From NCBI GenBank assembly GCA_945859605.1, contig OX243824.1:2699797-2763796 (forward strand): a DNA stretch of 64,000 nt. Reading direction: 5' to 3'. This stretch comes from Lumbricus rubellus. Lineage: Eukaryota; Annelida; Clitellata; Crassiclitellata; Lumbricidae. Position numbers and translations under genes: made by a program. The notes under the pieces are model-generated. The model was given only the letters and a program-made list of their open reading frames with translations. It had not been told where the DNA came from and ran no database searches. Shown here in pieces: positions 53,280 to 64,000 of the stretch. Position 1 is the first letter of the stretch. Every line of letters begins with the position of its first letter.

Positions 53280-53530
53280 GTTGCTCAAAGAGACAGACAG
53301 ACTGACAGACAGACAGACAGACAGACAGACTGACAGACAGACAGACAGACAGACAGACAGAGACAGACAGACTGACAGACAGACATAGAGACAGACAGAC
53401 TGACAGACTGACAGACAGACAGAGACAGACAGACTGACAGACAGACATAGAGACAGACAGAGAAACACAGACATATATAGACAGACATAGACAGACATAG
53501 ATGGACATACAGAGACAGACATAGAGACAG
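53280..53530 (+). repeat. (GACA)n microsatellite next to an exon
   Basis: About 250 bp of GACAGACA with TGAC and ATAGA variants. It ends about 25 bp from the donor site of the SLC17 exon at 53557. The shorter unit 1 array is at 51155-51230. Cysteine/Leu/Ser-rich frames here are artefacts. Confidence 0.95.
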
Positions 53531-53556
53531 ACATACGGGGAGAGGCACTGACTGAC

Positions 53557-53689
53557 CTATGACCTGCATGACCTTTCTCGTGGTGCCTGTGTTAAGCACA
53601 CCATGGCTCTGGAGACGATCTGCCGCGCCACCTGACGCCATCACGACGAACCAAAGACCGAAGTAAGGCAACAAAGAGAAACCGTCATT
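53557..53689 (-). CDS. SLC17-family transporter, antepenultimate coding exon found
   Basis: Acceptor TTGCTTTTTGTTGTAG then AAT, and donor GTCAGT after ATAG, give a 133-nt exon of 44 codons plus one base. It starts in phase 0 and ends in phase 1, which fits the next exon exactly (CAG GTC ATA G|GT ACA). It encodes [20 protein letters not shown], then [20 protein letters not shown] and MQVIG. SLC17 proteins have the equivalent G-F-x-x-x-L-P-Y, a helix, then A-D-x-L then a T-x-R-K block. Fusing the three exons gives one continuous reading frame from here to the stop at 46757. Upstream exons, which should carry helices 1-7, were not recognised up to 64000. Confidence 0.88.
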
Positions 53690-53844
53690 CTACAACAAAA
53701 AGCAACATAATGCAACATGTTGCATCACAAGGAAATTCAAATTTCGCATCGATTTGTTAGACTTATTCAATCGGACATTGTAATATCATTCTGTAGTAGT
53801 GGTGATGATGATGCACTATCAGTTTGTAGTAATAGGCCTAGTAG

Positions 53845-53850
53845 TAACAG

Positions 53851-53884
<34 letters not shown>

Positions 53885-53885
53885 A
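53845..53885 (+). repeat. (TTG)n microsatellite
   Basis: About 13 TTG units, followed by TAGTAG/GGTAGT-type degenerate trinucleotides to about 54000. Confidence 0.9.
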
Positions 53886-54299
53886 GATGCAGTAGTAGTA
53901 GTGGCGGTAGTTGTGGTAATAGCAGTATGAGTGGTAGTAATAGTTGTTGTTATTATTGCGGTGGTGTAATCGCAGTTGCAATTGTAATGGTGATATTAGT
54001 AGCATAACAGCAGCTGCAGTATTTACATCGGGATTGGGGCTTGTATTGGTACGACTACTGCCACTACTAGTACTAACACCAATATCAAACTTTATGATGA
54101 TGACGACGACAACGACGACGATGATAATGTCGACGATGATTCTTATTGTAATAGCAAGGGTTGACAGCTTTAGAACGTAAGCTTACTTTGCTTATGTTCA
54201 CAAAATGCAGACTTGAATAATTATTAGGTCATGCTGTAGTCATTCTAAGACTAAGTGATAGCAAACATATCAGACCCGCACTGTGCAAAAAAATCGTTA

Positions 54300-54480
54300 A
54301 ACGCCGACGCTTTCGCAGAAGTGTATCTTCAGCGAAAACAGGTGTCTTCTACTGAACAGCCCCCTCCCTATCTTCCTCCACCCTCTCCTTACACCTGCCC
54401 TCCCTCTCCCTACCTCCTGTGACCTTCAGAAGCAGGTCATGAAGAGATTGGCAAACGCCTCGCATAGAGAAGAGATCGGC
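54300..54480. other. GC-richer segment, no confirmed exon
   Basis: It contains a CT-rich tract (CCCCTCCCTATCTTCCTCCA) and a short moderate-GC part. I looked for an upstream SLC17 exon here on the minus strand and did not find the family motifs. Confidence 0.3.
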
Positions 54481-54482
54481 GA

Positions 54483-54640
54483 AAACACTACTTCTGCCAT
54501 TTTACATTTCGGTTAAACACCTTTAATTAACGGAGCTGTGTGGAAATAACTGCCGTCCGAAAACACTCCTGCCATTTTGCATTTCAGTTAAACACCTTTA
54601 ATTAATTGAGCTGTTTGACAATAACTGCCGCTATTAACGA
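54483..54640 (-). repeat. 78-bp tandem duplication containing two reverse modules
   Basis: ACACTACTTCTGCCATTTTA, then TTAAACACCTTTAATTAACG and ATAACTGCCG, is repeated as ACACTCCTGCCATTTTGCAT, TTAAACACCTTTAATTAATT and ATAACTGCCG. Each unit holds one GACACC-type core (54511, 54587). Confidence 0.75.
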
Positions 54641-56860
54641 TGGCTCAGTCATATGAAGATTGTCACCAGTATCTTATACCGTATTCTCCAGCTATAAGCG
54701 TGTGAATAGTTTGAAGTTTCATCCACTATATAATCGTGTGCTTGCAGTCAAATAATCATAATATTTTGCCATGGTGATTAATAATAGCTACGCGAAGGTC
54801 GCTCAGCTAACTCCTTACATTTTTTTAAACCACATTTAATGCACTTAGCAAATGGATTCCAACCTCACGCTCCGTGTTTCTGGTGTGTATAGCAACTACG
54901 ATCGTGAATCATCAAGGGTGATTATCGTAGACTTGATGATTCCTTTCTTCAAATGTTTAGGTCTCAAACGTTAATTTCGTCGTTTTCTTCATAATTGTTT
55001 CCCCTTAAAATGTCCAGTTTTTAAAAATGTATTCACTTTTTATATCATTTGTAATCTTCACATTCTTTCTATGAATACGATATGCTGTCTTGTTCACAGG
55101 TTCATTCTCATCCATTGTAACACTTGCTGCACACAAAATTTCCCTTCCTGTGCTTTTTCTTATGTTTTCTTTTCTTGTGTGAATATTATTTTCAGGTTTT
55201 ACTGCTGTACATTTATATCGACCACGATTCACACAGGCGGATTATGGTTCGCAAAAAAGCTATATAAAACCTGAAAAAGGGTTATAAAGGTGTCGTAAGT
55301 GCATATTTTAACTAATTCATCCATTCCATTACTTGCTAAAACTTTCACTTCAGAGCAAATTAAGTGATAATTTCACTTCAGAGCAAATTAAGTGACGCTA
55401 AATGAGTCGTATTAAAGTTGCAAATAAACTGGAAAATGTCGGAACTATGCATACAATATTATAACAATCTCGCTGACCAGGGAAAAGTAGGAGCACGGCG
55501 TTCACGTTCTTTGTTATCACACCGTAACGTCGTTAAACTGAAAACTACTACAGTAGTCTACTCACTCTACTGCATGCATACAACATTTTTTTGCAGTTAC
55601 AAAAATTGTCAAAATTTCTGCACCACCAAAACCACATCACCAATCCAGCTGCAATGAGTACATCTACCGCACACTGTCGGTGGGCAGATGAGACGGCAAA
55701 TGGAGAGGACTGGCCACGAACACTCATATGCAGATGCTAAGAAAATAAAGTTGTCAACACTTCATGCCATTGGCTGCTACAGGTTTGCTTGAATTAATGA
55801 ATTGCTCTTCCTCGTCTTCCGGAGATCCATAGTGTTTTAAAATTAATATCTGTTGTCACGAGCCACAGAAATCTGTATTACGCCAAAATAACTTTGCCCC
55901 ACGGCAACGACCTCTGTTGTCATGAGCTGTCGTTAAACTATGGATCGACCATCCAGCTGCAGAAATTATCGACGTGATGCATGTAATTCTGCTGTTTCAA
56001 CAGTCTTTATAATAATAATTATCATAGTTCATTTCCTGTATTTTTGACCGATAAGTACCTGTTCAACGAATTAATGTTGTCATTGTGAGCTAAAATGATA
56101 TTAATATAGTATTGATAACTCATAAATAAAGGTGTTTAGTGAGAGCCTTTGTGTATTCACTAACTTGGAAGTGTCTCACATAGAGTACATAATAATTTCA
56201 GTTTAACGATACTGACTACTGAGTTATCCTTCTTTATCCAGAATTGAGACTGGCACTGCCAAAGCTTAAGCCGTGGCGGATTTTTCAGGTGTCAAACATT
56301 TTAAAAAATTAAAAAATCACATCTACATTAGTTTTTGACATAGGCTAGTGAAGTATGATTTAAAAGTGCGCAAGTGTCGCTATCGGTGTTAGTGCTATCA
56401 TTATTTAACTATGGTGATGTAGGTGGCGAATGATCTAATTGTTCGTGGCATAATTATTATGACATGACTTGTACCATTAAATTCTGTTTACACCGATAGT
56501 TCCAGTTTAACAACTCTGTTGCATGTCAACTTAAAGAGGAGCATGCTTTAAGCAAGAAACCGCTTTATTTCCTGCAAATAAAAGTGCAGGTTCTGATGGA
56601 TAAATAAAGAACATAATTTTATTGACATGCTTGTGTGCTTAATTACTATCATAGTACAACATTAATGGCGAAGGAATACAAGCTGCTTTGGAATTTTATG
56701 GTAACAATAAGCCATAGAAACGCGAAAAGCTAGTTGGGGAAGTTGTGCCTGATTCGATAATTGTACAAACCAAGTTATACTATTATATATAAATCAGCTA
56801 ATTCTGATTAAAAGGTGTCCAAAAATGTGAGCAATAAATTATTGTTAGGATTTAGGAAAC
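54641..56860. repeat. Gene-free stretch with dispersed repeats
   Basis: Forward modules at 55260-55294, 56118-56137 and 56784-56820. A 27-bp tandem duplication (CACTTCAGAGCAAATTAAGT) lies at 55349-55394. A CAACGACCTCTGTTGTCATG variant of the dispersed block lies at 55903. No exon is recognised. Confidence 0.5.
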
Positions 56861-56869
56861 GCTTAATTA

Positions 56870-56972
56870 GCATACATGCATACATGCACACATGCATACA
56901 TGCATACATGTATACATGCATACATGCATGCATACATGCTTACATGCATACATGCATACATGCATGCATGCA
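56870..56972 (+). repeat. (CATA/CATG)n microsatellite
   Basis: CATACATGCATACATGCACA-type repeats over about 100 bp. Confidence 0.9.
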
Positions 56973-57662
56973 TAGCAGATATGGTCATAATTTTTTATTA
57001 GGATCCATGTAACTTCCTCAGAACATTTTAAAGCTTTTTTATTTATGCCATGTGATGCCAGCACAGTGACGTATTTATTTATCATTTATTGCTTTTTCTT
57101 GCTATTTCTTACTATTTGCACAACTTTAATCTTTACTCTTTTAAATAAAGACGCATAATTTTATAGTGTCAGTGTCTATAATTGTGCCATGCTGTCAGAC
57201 AGTTTCTGTCAATGAGCAATAATGGTTTAAAATAATATTGCGATTCTTAGCAGATTTTAATTTCAATATCGTCTACATAAAATTGCTTTAACTGTCGCTC
57301 CGTATAACGTATGACGTATGATAGATGACTGTTTAGAATAGATCTACAAAGGCATTGCCGATTTTATTTATTTATTTATATATAGTTGTTTGAAACAATA
57401 CTTCAAGGTGTTTAAAATGATCCCGGTTTAATATGCGACACGAAGTTTGTTTAGCGACATATTGCGGCGGTCAAGTCCCTTGAACCCAACTTAAGTTTGC
57501 GCATAATAATTGCTGGTCCAAGCCTTTTCAATTGCTTCTTCAAGTCTACTTTAAAGTCAGTCTTCCATGCATATACGTGATGTAATTTGTTATTATATAA
57601 TTATTGTTTAATGATTTTACGGATTGTGTAATTATGGTATATTCTTTGTTTGTTTGTGTGTA

Positions 57663-58645
57663 CAGGGTGCGCCAAAAAAAATACCCCCCCTAAGATTTTT
57701 GCCAATATCTTGACCAAAAGTGAGAATTTTGAAATGAAATTTTACAGTCTTAAAGACAATTCATATTTACACATGATGGCCAGATTTCATAAAAATATTT
57801 TTAACAGAACAAAAGTTATGCCACTTTTAGTGAGGCCACCCACCGTTTTTTGACGATTCAAAAACGCGACGCAACAAAAAGGAATAAAATTCAATCTAAT
57901 TATTCTGGCCAATATCTTGGCCAAAAGAAAGAATATCGAAATGAAATTTTACAGGCTTAAAGACATTTCATATCTGCATATGGTGGTCAGATTTCATCAA
58001 AATATTTCCAAAACAACAAAAGTTATACCACTTTTACTAAGGCCACCCCCCTATTTTTGACAATTCAAAGATGTAACGCAGCAAAAACACGATTTTATTA
58101 AGTCTCATCTCAAATAATTATTATCAAATGGCCTTGATATTGACCGATGATCATTATTATTACTATTTAAAAAAGAAACAGGGTACCAGCGTAGCTGCAC
58201 GTCACTGAGAAGTCGCTTAGCAAGATGACAATCAAATTGGCAAATAAGGAATAATAAAGAATCTGTCGGATTAATCAACAGGTCCATCAAGAACTTTGCC
58301 AAGAGACTCAAAAGATGTGTTGGCACTGGTGGTGGGCACATCGAACACAAGTTGTGAAGCACTACCAAGTTCATTTGACAACAGTTATTAGAGATTTGAC
58401 TTAATAAAATCACGTTTTTGTGATTTTTGTTGCGTTTCGTTTCTGAATCGTCAAAAAACGGTGGGTGGCCTCACTAAAAGTAGCATAACTTTCGTTGTGT
58501 TTGAAATATTTTTGATGAAATCTGGCCATCATGCGTAAATATGAATTGTCTATAAGACTGCAGAATTTCATTGCAAAATTTTTACTTTTGGCCAAGATAT
58601 TGGCAAAAAACGTAGGGGGGGGGTATTTTTTTTTGGCGCACCCTG
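57663..58645. mobile_element. mariner-like element, long and partly tandem inverted ends, inside a SINE
   Basis: TA at 57661-57662 and 58646-58647 flanks the ends CAGGGTGCGCCAAAAAAA. The inverted repeats span about 220 bp each (57663-57880, 58425-58645). The left one is followed by a diverged direct second copy (57900-58100), so there are two left copies and one right. The centre on the plus strand encodes LINRSIKNFAKRLKRCVGTG then GGHIEHKL and a stop, the C-terminal signature of mariner/IS630 transposases; the DDE core is deleted. The right flank TATGTGCACTTGTTATAG is a SINE 3' end, so TA lies within the SINE word TGTATGTGCAC. Confidence 0.85.
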
Positions 58646-58862
58646 TATGTGCACTTGTTATAGTGCCTCTTCAATCTCGCTACTCGGAGGCGCTCCCGAC
58701 TGCAGCTCGGACAATGCATCGGAGTTTCACGTCTAAGCGCAGAGGAATTGCGAGTGAAGTACTTTCCAAAGGTCCCTACAAAACAGCATGATGTGGATTC
58801 GTACCTGCAACCATCCGGCTGCAATGCATCGAATATACCAACTACACCGCCACGCCCCACAA
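58646..58862 (-). repeat. SINE interrupted by mariner-like element
   Basis: TATGTGCACTTGTTATAGTG, GGAGGCGCTCCCGACTGCAG, AGCGCAGAGGAATTGCGAGT, GATTCGTACCTGCAACCATC and CTACACCGCCACGCCCCACA. Its extreme 3' tail (TTTGTTTGTTTGTG) lies on the other side of the inserted element at about 57643-57660. Confidence 0.85.
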
Positions 58863-59289
58863 TTTGATACAAATGATTTCCACACCGAAAACTTTGATAT
58901 ACCTTTTACACACACCTTGCTTGAAAAGAGGGGCATTAATTTCAGTTGAGAGCAGGATCGAAATAACTCCGTAAAGCAGTTTTGGTTGCAAATGTTCAAT
59001 ACCTGAATGCATAGTTCTTAATACAATTGCAATTATAATTTAAAATTTATGCAATCACATTTCATTATACAATGTAATATAAAAATAGCTTTTTCTCAAT
59101 CTTCATGGCTCTTCCATTCACAGGCATCACTATTGCTACATGATAAAGTGTTTTAGTCACATGATATGAAAATTTTTTAGCTGAGCTGCTATATATACTA
59201 TTTGAATCAATCAGTTTAAAGGTGTTTTTGAAAGCGTTCTCTGTGATGTTCTTAATTAAAGTTCTAATAATCAGCCAATCAATGACTGA

Positions 59290-59515
59290 GATTTTATATA
59301 GCGCCACATAAAGATACTATTCATCTCGCCTCACGGCCGATATCAAAAGGAAAAAGTCTTCAACAGCTTGTGAAGTTGAGAACAGCTTGGGAGGTGTCGC
59401 ATAGTCAAGGGAAGTACATTCCAGGTTGATGGACCAACCACAGAGAACGAACGCCTTTGCATTGTTGCAGAGCGAGTGAAAGGAACCATTAAATCACCAT
59501 GGACAGCAGTGCGCG
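59290..59515 (-). pseudogene. CR1/L2-like LINE 3'-end remnant
   Basis: In reverse it encodes HGDLMVPFTRSATMQRRSFS and VVGPSTWNVLP, then a decayed LHKLLKTFSF. It is equivalent to the VPFARTATMKNRAFSVVGPVVWNGLP end at 36.5 kb. The shared tail is reduced to GGCGCTATATAAA. Confidence 0.75.
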
Positions 59516-60293
59516 TCGGATTGAGCTACTAAACCTACTGTCTGTAATTTGGCCGTGCATGTCCCAAATATCAAAGAAGACGAGGGCGACGTTATTGGCC
59601 TTTGTTATCAGTGTCGCTGAACTGAAATTACTACCATCGCTACCACTTTTGCGGTTTCTCTGTCAAATGTTAGGCCTATCGACTTATTTGGATAACAACC
59701 TATGCGAGCTATGTGTGAAATATCACTGTCGCGGCAAACGGCACTTGAAGCAATAAGATTTCATCACACTGTTGGAATTCATTCAAGCGTATTGGCGTGA
59801 ACAAATTTTACTGAGACTCTTTCAATAAATCACAGCATTTGTCATTGAAAAATATCGCAAAATGCGCAAACGTGAAACAGAGGTTAACTTGGACTTGGCT
59901 ATCGAGCTAGGTCGCTAAACAAACGCTATGCTGCGAATTAAATTTGGCTCACTATTAGACACCTTTAAATCTAGTTTAAAATATAGTATTTTTACTGTTT
60001 ACACTCTGTCGATAATAATGGTTTAGCAAATGTCGCTCCGTGAATTTAAACGTGAAATGAAATTATTACTGAAGCGAATTCTAAGAATTTCATGGATGGC
60101 AAAGAAAGGAATGAATGGTTTCTGGAACAAATTGGTATAGAACGTCAGCTTTTAAGGAACATCAACAACCCGGATTGAGGACATTGTATCTTGGACAGGT
60201 TAGACTATGATTCAACTACTGTAATGTAACAGAGGTCAACAGAGGAAAGACACACTTGGAGTTCATGGTGCGGCCAACATTTGGATCAAGTTC

Positions 60294-60480
60294 AATCAAT
60301 CAATCAATCAATCAATCAAGTTTATTACTCCCATAAAAGAAGACAAATATACAGCAGTTCGTTAATATGACTTGCTAATAAGCAAAGAATGTTAGATATA
60401 AATACATGTAGCCTACAAACAAGTAGCAAGTCCAGGGAAGCAATAGGAGCCCCAGAAGGGAAGATCCCACTAGTTAGGGG
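60294..60480 (-). repeat. (AATC)n with LINE-type 3' end
   Basis: (AATC)n at 60294-60318 is followed by AAGTTTATTACTCCCATAAA. Same plan as 33657-33900. Coding part not recognised. Confidence 0.5.
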
Positions 60481-61910
60481 CCCTAGATAAATGACTATTC
60501 ATGACAAAGATGCTGGATAGGTGACGCATGTTTGGTTAGTGACAAGGTGGGAGAGTGCAGAGGTGAGAAGAGACAAAACAATACAAATTATGATCATTGA
60601 ATTCCAGACCCTACATTCTCATACGTCAAACGGGTTGGCATTATTCTTCCACTGCAAAACAGAACGAAGTGCTCATCTCAATCATCGACAAAGGTGGAGG
60701 GTGTTGATAATAGAATAGATTACCAAAGCATGACACGGAAAAAGCATTAGGCTTACATAAAATTAAATATATGCCATAAGCACCGCTTAATTAAACGTGC
60801 CACTGTTCGCAGTATTGCAGTGCCAGTCTCAAGCCGGGATGAACGAGCAGGGCAACGTTAATGATATTTGTTATCACACAGCATCGTTAAACTGAAACAT
60901 ATCAATCTATCGATTGAAAAGTGCTCTCTTTTGACACCTTCAAAATGTGTTTCAATTATGCATCATAAAAACAAAAATTGAAATAAAATTTAAGCTACTT
61001 CAGTATTTCTGTTGGTAGACAGTTAGATCTTCAACTGTGAATTAAACTGCAACTAATACTAAATAGCATAACACGACATGGCAATTATGCATGTGGAGTT
61101 TGAAATTCAGAAAGGATATTGCAAATAACGACTAAGCAAGGTTGCTAACCCACCGTGTATTATAATAGCTTGAATACGGGTTTTTCCGACCAATGGGCCT
61201 CGGATACATGAGGCTATTAGGAACAATTATTTTATTCAAGTACATTACGGCGCCATAGAATTTGTTCAGTCTTGGAGATTGGAACAGAGTCAATGATAAT
61301 TGCGTTATATAAATGATGACTGCATGATATATACACTATTGGTATTTTTTGTCACACAGCTTCATTAAAAAGAAAATAAACAAAGCTATCGGTTAAAACA
61401 AAGCACTCGTTAGACACCTTTAAAACTGTTTTACATTATGCATTATAATAACATAACCAGACGTCGATTTTCAGTTACAGTCGCATGTACATGTAGGCCT
61501 ACCAGGATAAAAGCAATCCAACTAATCTACGTACCATAACACGACATAACAAAGCACGTGGAGTTTGTTCTTCGAAAAATGAGAGACTGCATCTAGATAG
61601 AAGAGAATGCTGGACTGCTAACAAAAAATGGCTCGAATGCTGCATTCTCTGACCAATCGGCTTCGACCACCGGTTGATAATGATTCTGATAAACTTTAAG
61701 CAATGAGAGGCGATTGAATCCAAGGCGCTATAGAAAGTGTTAACATGTCTTGGATATTACAAGAGAGCAGATGACTGCTTGCTGGATATATTAATAATAC
61801 GTCCTAGAAATGATTTTAATCGTCCTCTAATTGTTTATAAATGACACTGTGCCAAGTGAAATTTTGTCCGTTGCGTTACTAATAAACAATAGACTCTGTA
61901 CGGTAGTCAC
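60481..61910. repeat. Gene-free stretch with two reverse modules
   Basis: Modules TTTGACACCTTCAAAATG at 60930 and TTAGACACCTTTAAAACTG at 61410, each followed by TTATGCAT..ATAATAACAT- or ATAAAAACA-type AT-rich sequence, form two related copies about 480 bp apart. A CAGTGCCAGTCTCAAGCCGG block lies at 60819. No exon is seen. Confidence 0.5.
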
Positions 61911-62210
61911 TACACGTAGATACACGCACACGCACACACGCATGAACACACGCGGACACACACTCACGCACCCACAGTACCCTCAGAAGCATACTCAAAA
62001 CAAACCAAAAACATATATAGACTTGCACACAAAAACACAAAAAATAAATTTGCACACACAGATACACACAAATATGCACACACACACACTCGCACACGCA
62101 AGCAAAATCAAACAAACATACGGGCACAAGTACACAAACACACACCAACACTGACGCATACGCACAGTAACACGCAGACACACACACTTAATAGCCAGGC
62201 ACACAGGCAG
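61911..62210 (+). repeat. (CACA)-rich low-complexity tract
   Basis: Degenerate ACACAC/CACGCA repeats over about 300 bp. Thr/His-rich and Val/Cys-rich frames here are artefacts. Confidence 0.9.
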
Positions 62211-62689
62211 ACAAATGCAGAGAAACAATGTCATAGTTACACAGGCACACAGACAAATAATAATTACTACAGCGCAATCATCGTTACCGCACAAGAAAAT
62301 AATAATAAACCGCGAATAATCAAAGCAGAACAAGAAGATTAGTGAATATTTTTGGTTGATTGGAAAACAGGAAATCAGCGGTAAGATGAAACGAGAATCA
62401 GAGAAAAACAAAAGAAACAAAAGACAACTAATTTCCATTTTTAGATTATTTATTGCGAGATTTCTACGTAAATCCTTCAGATGTGATCCAATCAGGAAGG
62501 ACGTCGGCAGATTATTATTATTATGAGAAGAGGACAATATAATTAGTCTGGTATTTTCAGCTGTTCCAGGTACCTATAGATCGACATATCCATATCTCTA
62601 CCATGATCCACCCAATCACACTTTCCAGGTATTCCTGTCCTGGAAGAAACCCAATAATTAGCATCTACTCCTCCTCTTTTCTCGTTGTC

Positions 62690-62945
62690 CCTGTCTCTGT
62701 GTGTCGCTGTGTGTCTGTCTGTTTGTCTCTCTGTCTCTCAGCCTCTGCCTCTGTATATGTCTCTGTCTTTGCCTCTGTCTGTTTGTCTGTCTCTCACTCA
62801 CTGTGTCTTTCTTTGTTTGTGTCTCTCTGTGTCTATCTGTGTATGTGTGTCTCTCTATCTGTGCCTCTCTGTGTATATGTGTGTCTGTCTCTCTCTGCGT
62901 TTCTTTCTGTCTCGCCATCCGTCTGTCCATCTCACTATCCCTCTT
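62690..62945 (+). repeat. (TCTG)/(TCTC) low-complexity tract
   Basis: Pyrimidine-rich degenerate TGTCTCTG repeats. All six-frame open frames across it (Cys/Leu/Ser-rich) are composition artefacts. Confidence 0.92.
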
Positions 62946-64000
62946 TGGTCAATTGACAATGTTCTGATCTCTTACCACACAGAATCATTTAAAGTATGTT
63001 TAAACAGCATGATGTGTCAACATGCCTCAAGAAGGCAATCGCAAGACAAACAAATGGACCATTAATTTAAATAATTTTATTCTACGTGAATGTGCGCGAA
63101 AACATATGCCTTGTGAATACTCTGAGGTCCTGCGGTCGAGCCAGTCCAAAGCTTTGACAAATGAGGAGGGCATAGCTAGTCTTGTCTCTTATGACACAGC
63201 GTCATTAATGTACAGCAACTATCCGTCACGTCACATCGTCTGTTTAGAGTGCAAGGGTTCTAACTCCACTTTTTCAAATTGTTCAGGAGAGCAAATCTAA
63301 ACTTTCGATGATTGCCAAAAATCCAATTATTGTTGTATCATAGTGATTAATGAAAATTTAGATAGCAGATTATATCCTTATTTGGAATAATATAATCTTG
63401 AAAGAAACTTTTGTGCCGCCGCACCTAAATAAATTAAGTTTGTGACGAACAGGAGGCAAAATTACAGCAATAGAACCTTTGCGCATTTCGAAATAATTTC
63501 GTATCTGAGGATAGATAATAATTTATATCATTGTGATTTGTGGGTTTTTGGATAACAGATCATTTCTTTAGTTGGAATGATGAAACCTTTTAAATATTTT
63601 ATGTCTCCGAACCTATAAAATAAATGTTTGTGAGAAAAATACGCAAAATCACAGCATACGACAGAAGCTAGCCTAGGCCTAAAACCTCCGCAGATCTAAA
63701 ATATTTTTAGATCTGAAGATAGATCGTTTTATGACAACGCAAATATGCGGTTCAAAATTATCTTTTAAATTATTATCAACAATTACATGAAAATAATGTG
63801 GTTTCAGCCTTTTTTTAGTAAAATAATAATAACAAGCGAAAAAATGCGCTATAACAAACCACTCATTAAATACACGTGTTATCGCTTACAGAAATTATAA
63901 TGGAATATTCCTTTTAGTTATGACAATTCTCTTATTAAAACATTATAATATACTTTAAGAATAATTTTTCAGACTAAAACAACTGTTGCAGATTGTTGGA
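62946..64000. other. No gene supported
   Basis: A 92-codon frame at 63022-63300 (starting MPQEGNRKTNKWTINLNNFI) has ordinary composition but matches nothing I recognise and shows no clear splice sites. The rest is AT-rich. Upstream SLC17 exons were sought on the minus strand here and not found. Confidence 0.35.

Larger units (their letters stand above)
51255..53530. repeat. Tandem segmental duplication, unit 2
   Basis: Same order of markers as unit 1, with frequent small indels and substitutions, so the event is not very recent. It includes a copy of the GACAACAGAGGCCGTTACCC repeat (52640) and ends in the longer (GACA)n array at 53280-53530. Confidence 0.9.
48516..53556 (-). other. Large SLC17 intron (5,041 nt) packed with repeats
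   Basis: The intron lies between donor GTCAGT (53556-53551) and acceptor CAG (48518-48516). It contains a tandem segmental duplication, six SINE copies and a GACA microsatellite beside the 5' splice site. The upstream exon lies only 1-10 bases from this array region, so array length changes could affect splicing. Confidence 0.85.

Noticed and set aside
53125..53534. Cys/Leu/Ser-rich frames
   Set aside because: Translations of the (GACA)n array; only 53557-53689 is a true exon.
54300..54480. Missing upstream SLC17 exon
   Set aside because: No helix-coding frame or family motif on the minus strand despite suitable GC content.
63022..63300. 92-codon frame as a hypothetical gene
   Set aside because: No recognisable domain, splice sites or context; length is within chance for AT-rich sequence of this size.

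Overview
This 64 kb window is eukaryotic, from an AT-rich, very repeat-dense animal genome. Coding DNA is interrupted by GT-AG introns, most of the sequence is retroposon and DNA-transposon debris, and simple-sequence arrays are long. The transposon mix (CR1/L2-like LINEs, tRNA-derived SINEs, a Helitron, mariner-like, piggyBac-like and MULE-like elements) and the strong excess of the palindrome TAGGCCTA suggest a marine invertebrate. An echinoderm or related deuterostome is my best guess, but it is only an inference.

Only two real protein-coding loci are supported. (1) A plus-strand MULE-like transposase gene at 7261-11251: a 90-nt candidate first exon joined in phase to a long intact exon. 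It has an N-terminal C2H2 finger, DDE catalytic core residues and a SWIM zinc finger, and no frame damage among decayed neighbours. (2) The last three coding exons of a minus-strand SLC17-family (vesicular glutamate transporter/sialin type) transporter at 53689-46757. Their splice phases match exactly, and they end in a long cytosolic tail rich in Arg-Asp/Arg-Glu dipeptides. Earlier exons of this gene were not found and may lie beyond 64000.

Layout: 1-2018 LINE pseudogene (minus); 2.1-6.5 kb SINEs, palindromes, one MITE, one LINE tail; 7.2-12.2 kb MULE-like gene; 13.5-16.0 kb a 985-bp sequence present twice at 1,473-bp spacing; 16.5-19.4 kb nearly full-length but broken LINE (minus); 19.6-26.6 kb degenerate repeats, including a SINE with a perfect 11-bp target duplication; 26.7-29.3 kb two piggyBac-like TTAA elements back to back, the second filled with a tetranucleotide array; 30.9-31.5 kb non-autonomous Helitron with a G-rich hexamer array; 34.4-35.2 kb long-inverted-repeat mariner-like element; 36-38.2 kb LINE tails and a third TTAA element; 39.2 kb CAT array; 41-45.4 kb four LINE 3' ends; 46.3-53.7 kb SLC17 gene, with a 2.1-2.4 kb tandem duplication in its large intron; 57.7-58.6 kb second long-inverted-repeat mariner-like element inserted in a SINE; 59-64 kb LINE tails and microsatellites.

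Two signals run across the window. First, a compact module, a TATA-like box followed about 15-30 nt later by TTAAAGGTGTC, occurs at roughly 50 places in both orientations. Its core is better conserved than its flanks; I cannot assign it to a known element. Second, the LINEs and the main SINE share a 3' tail (GGGAGCGCCTCTGAGTAGT ... GGCGCTATA) that can form a stem. This fits a LINE machinery mobilising its partner SINE.
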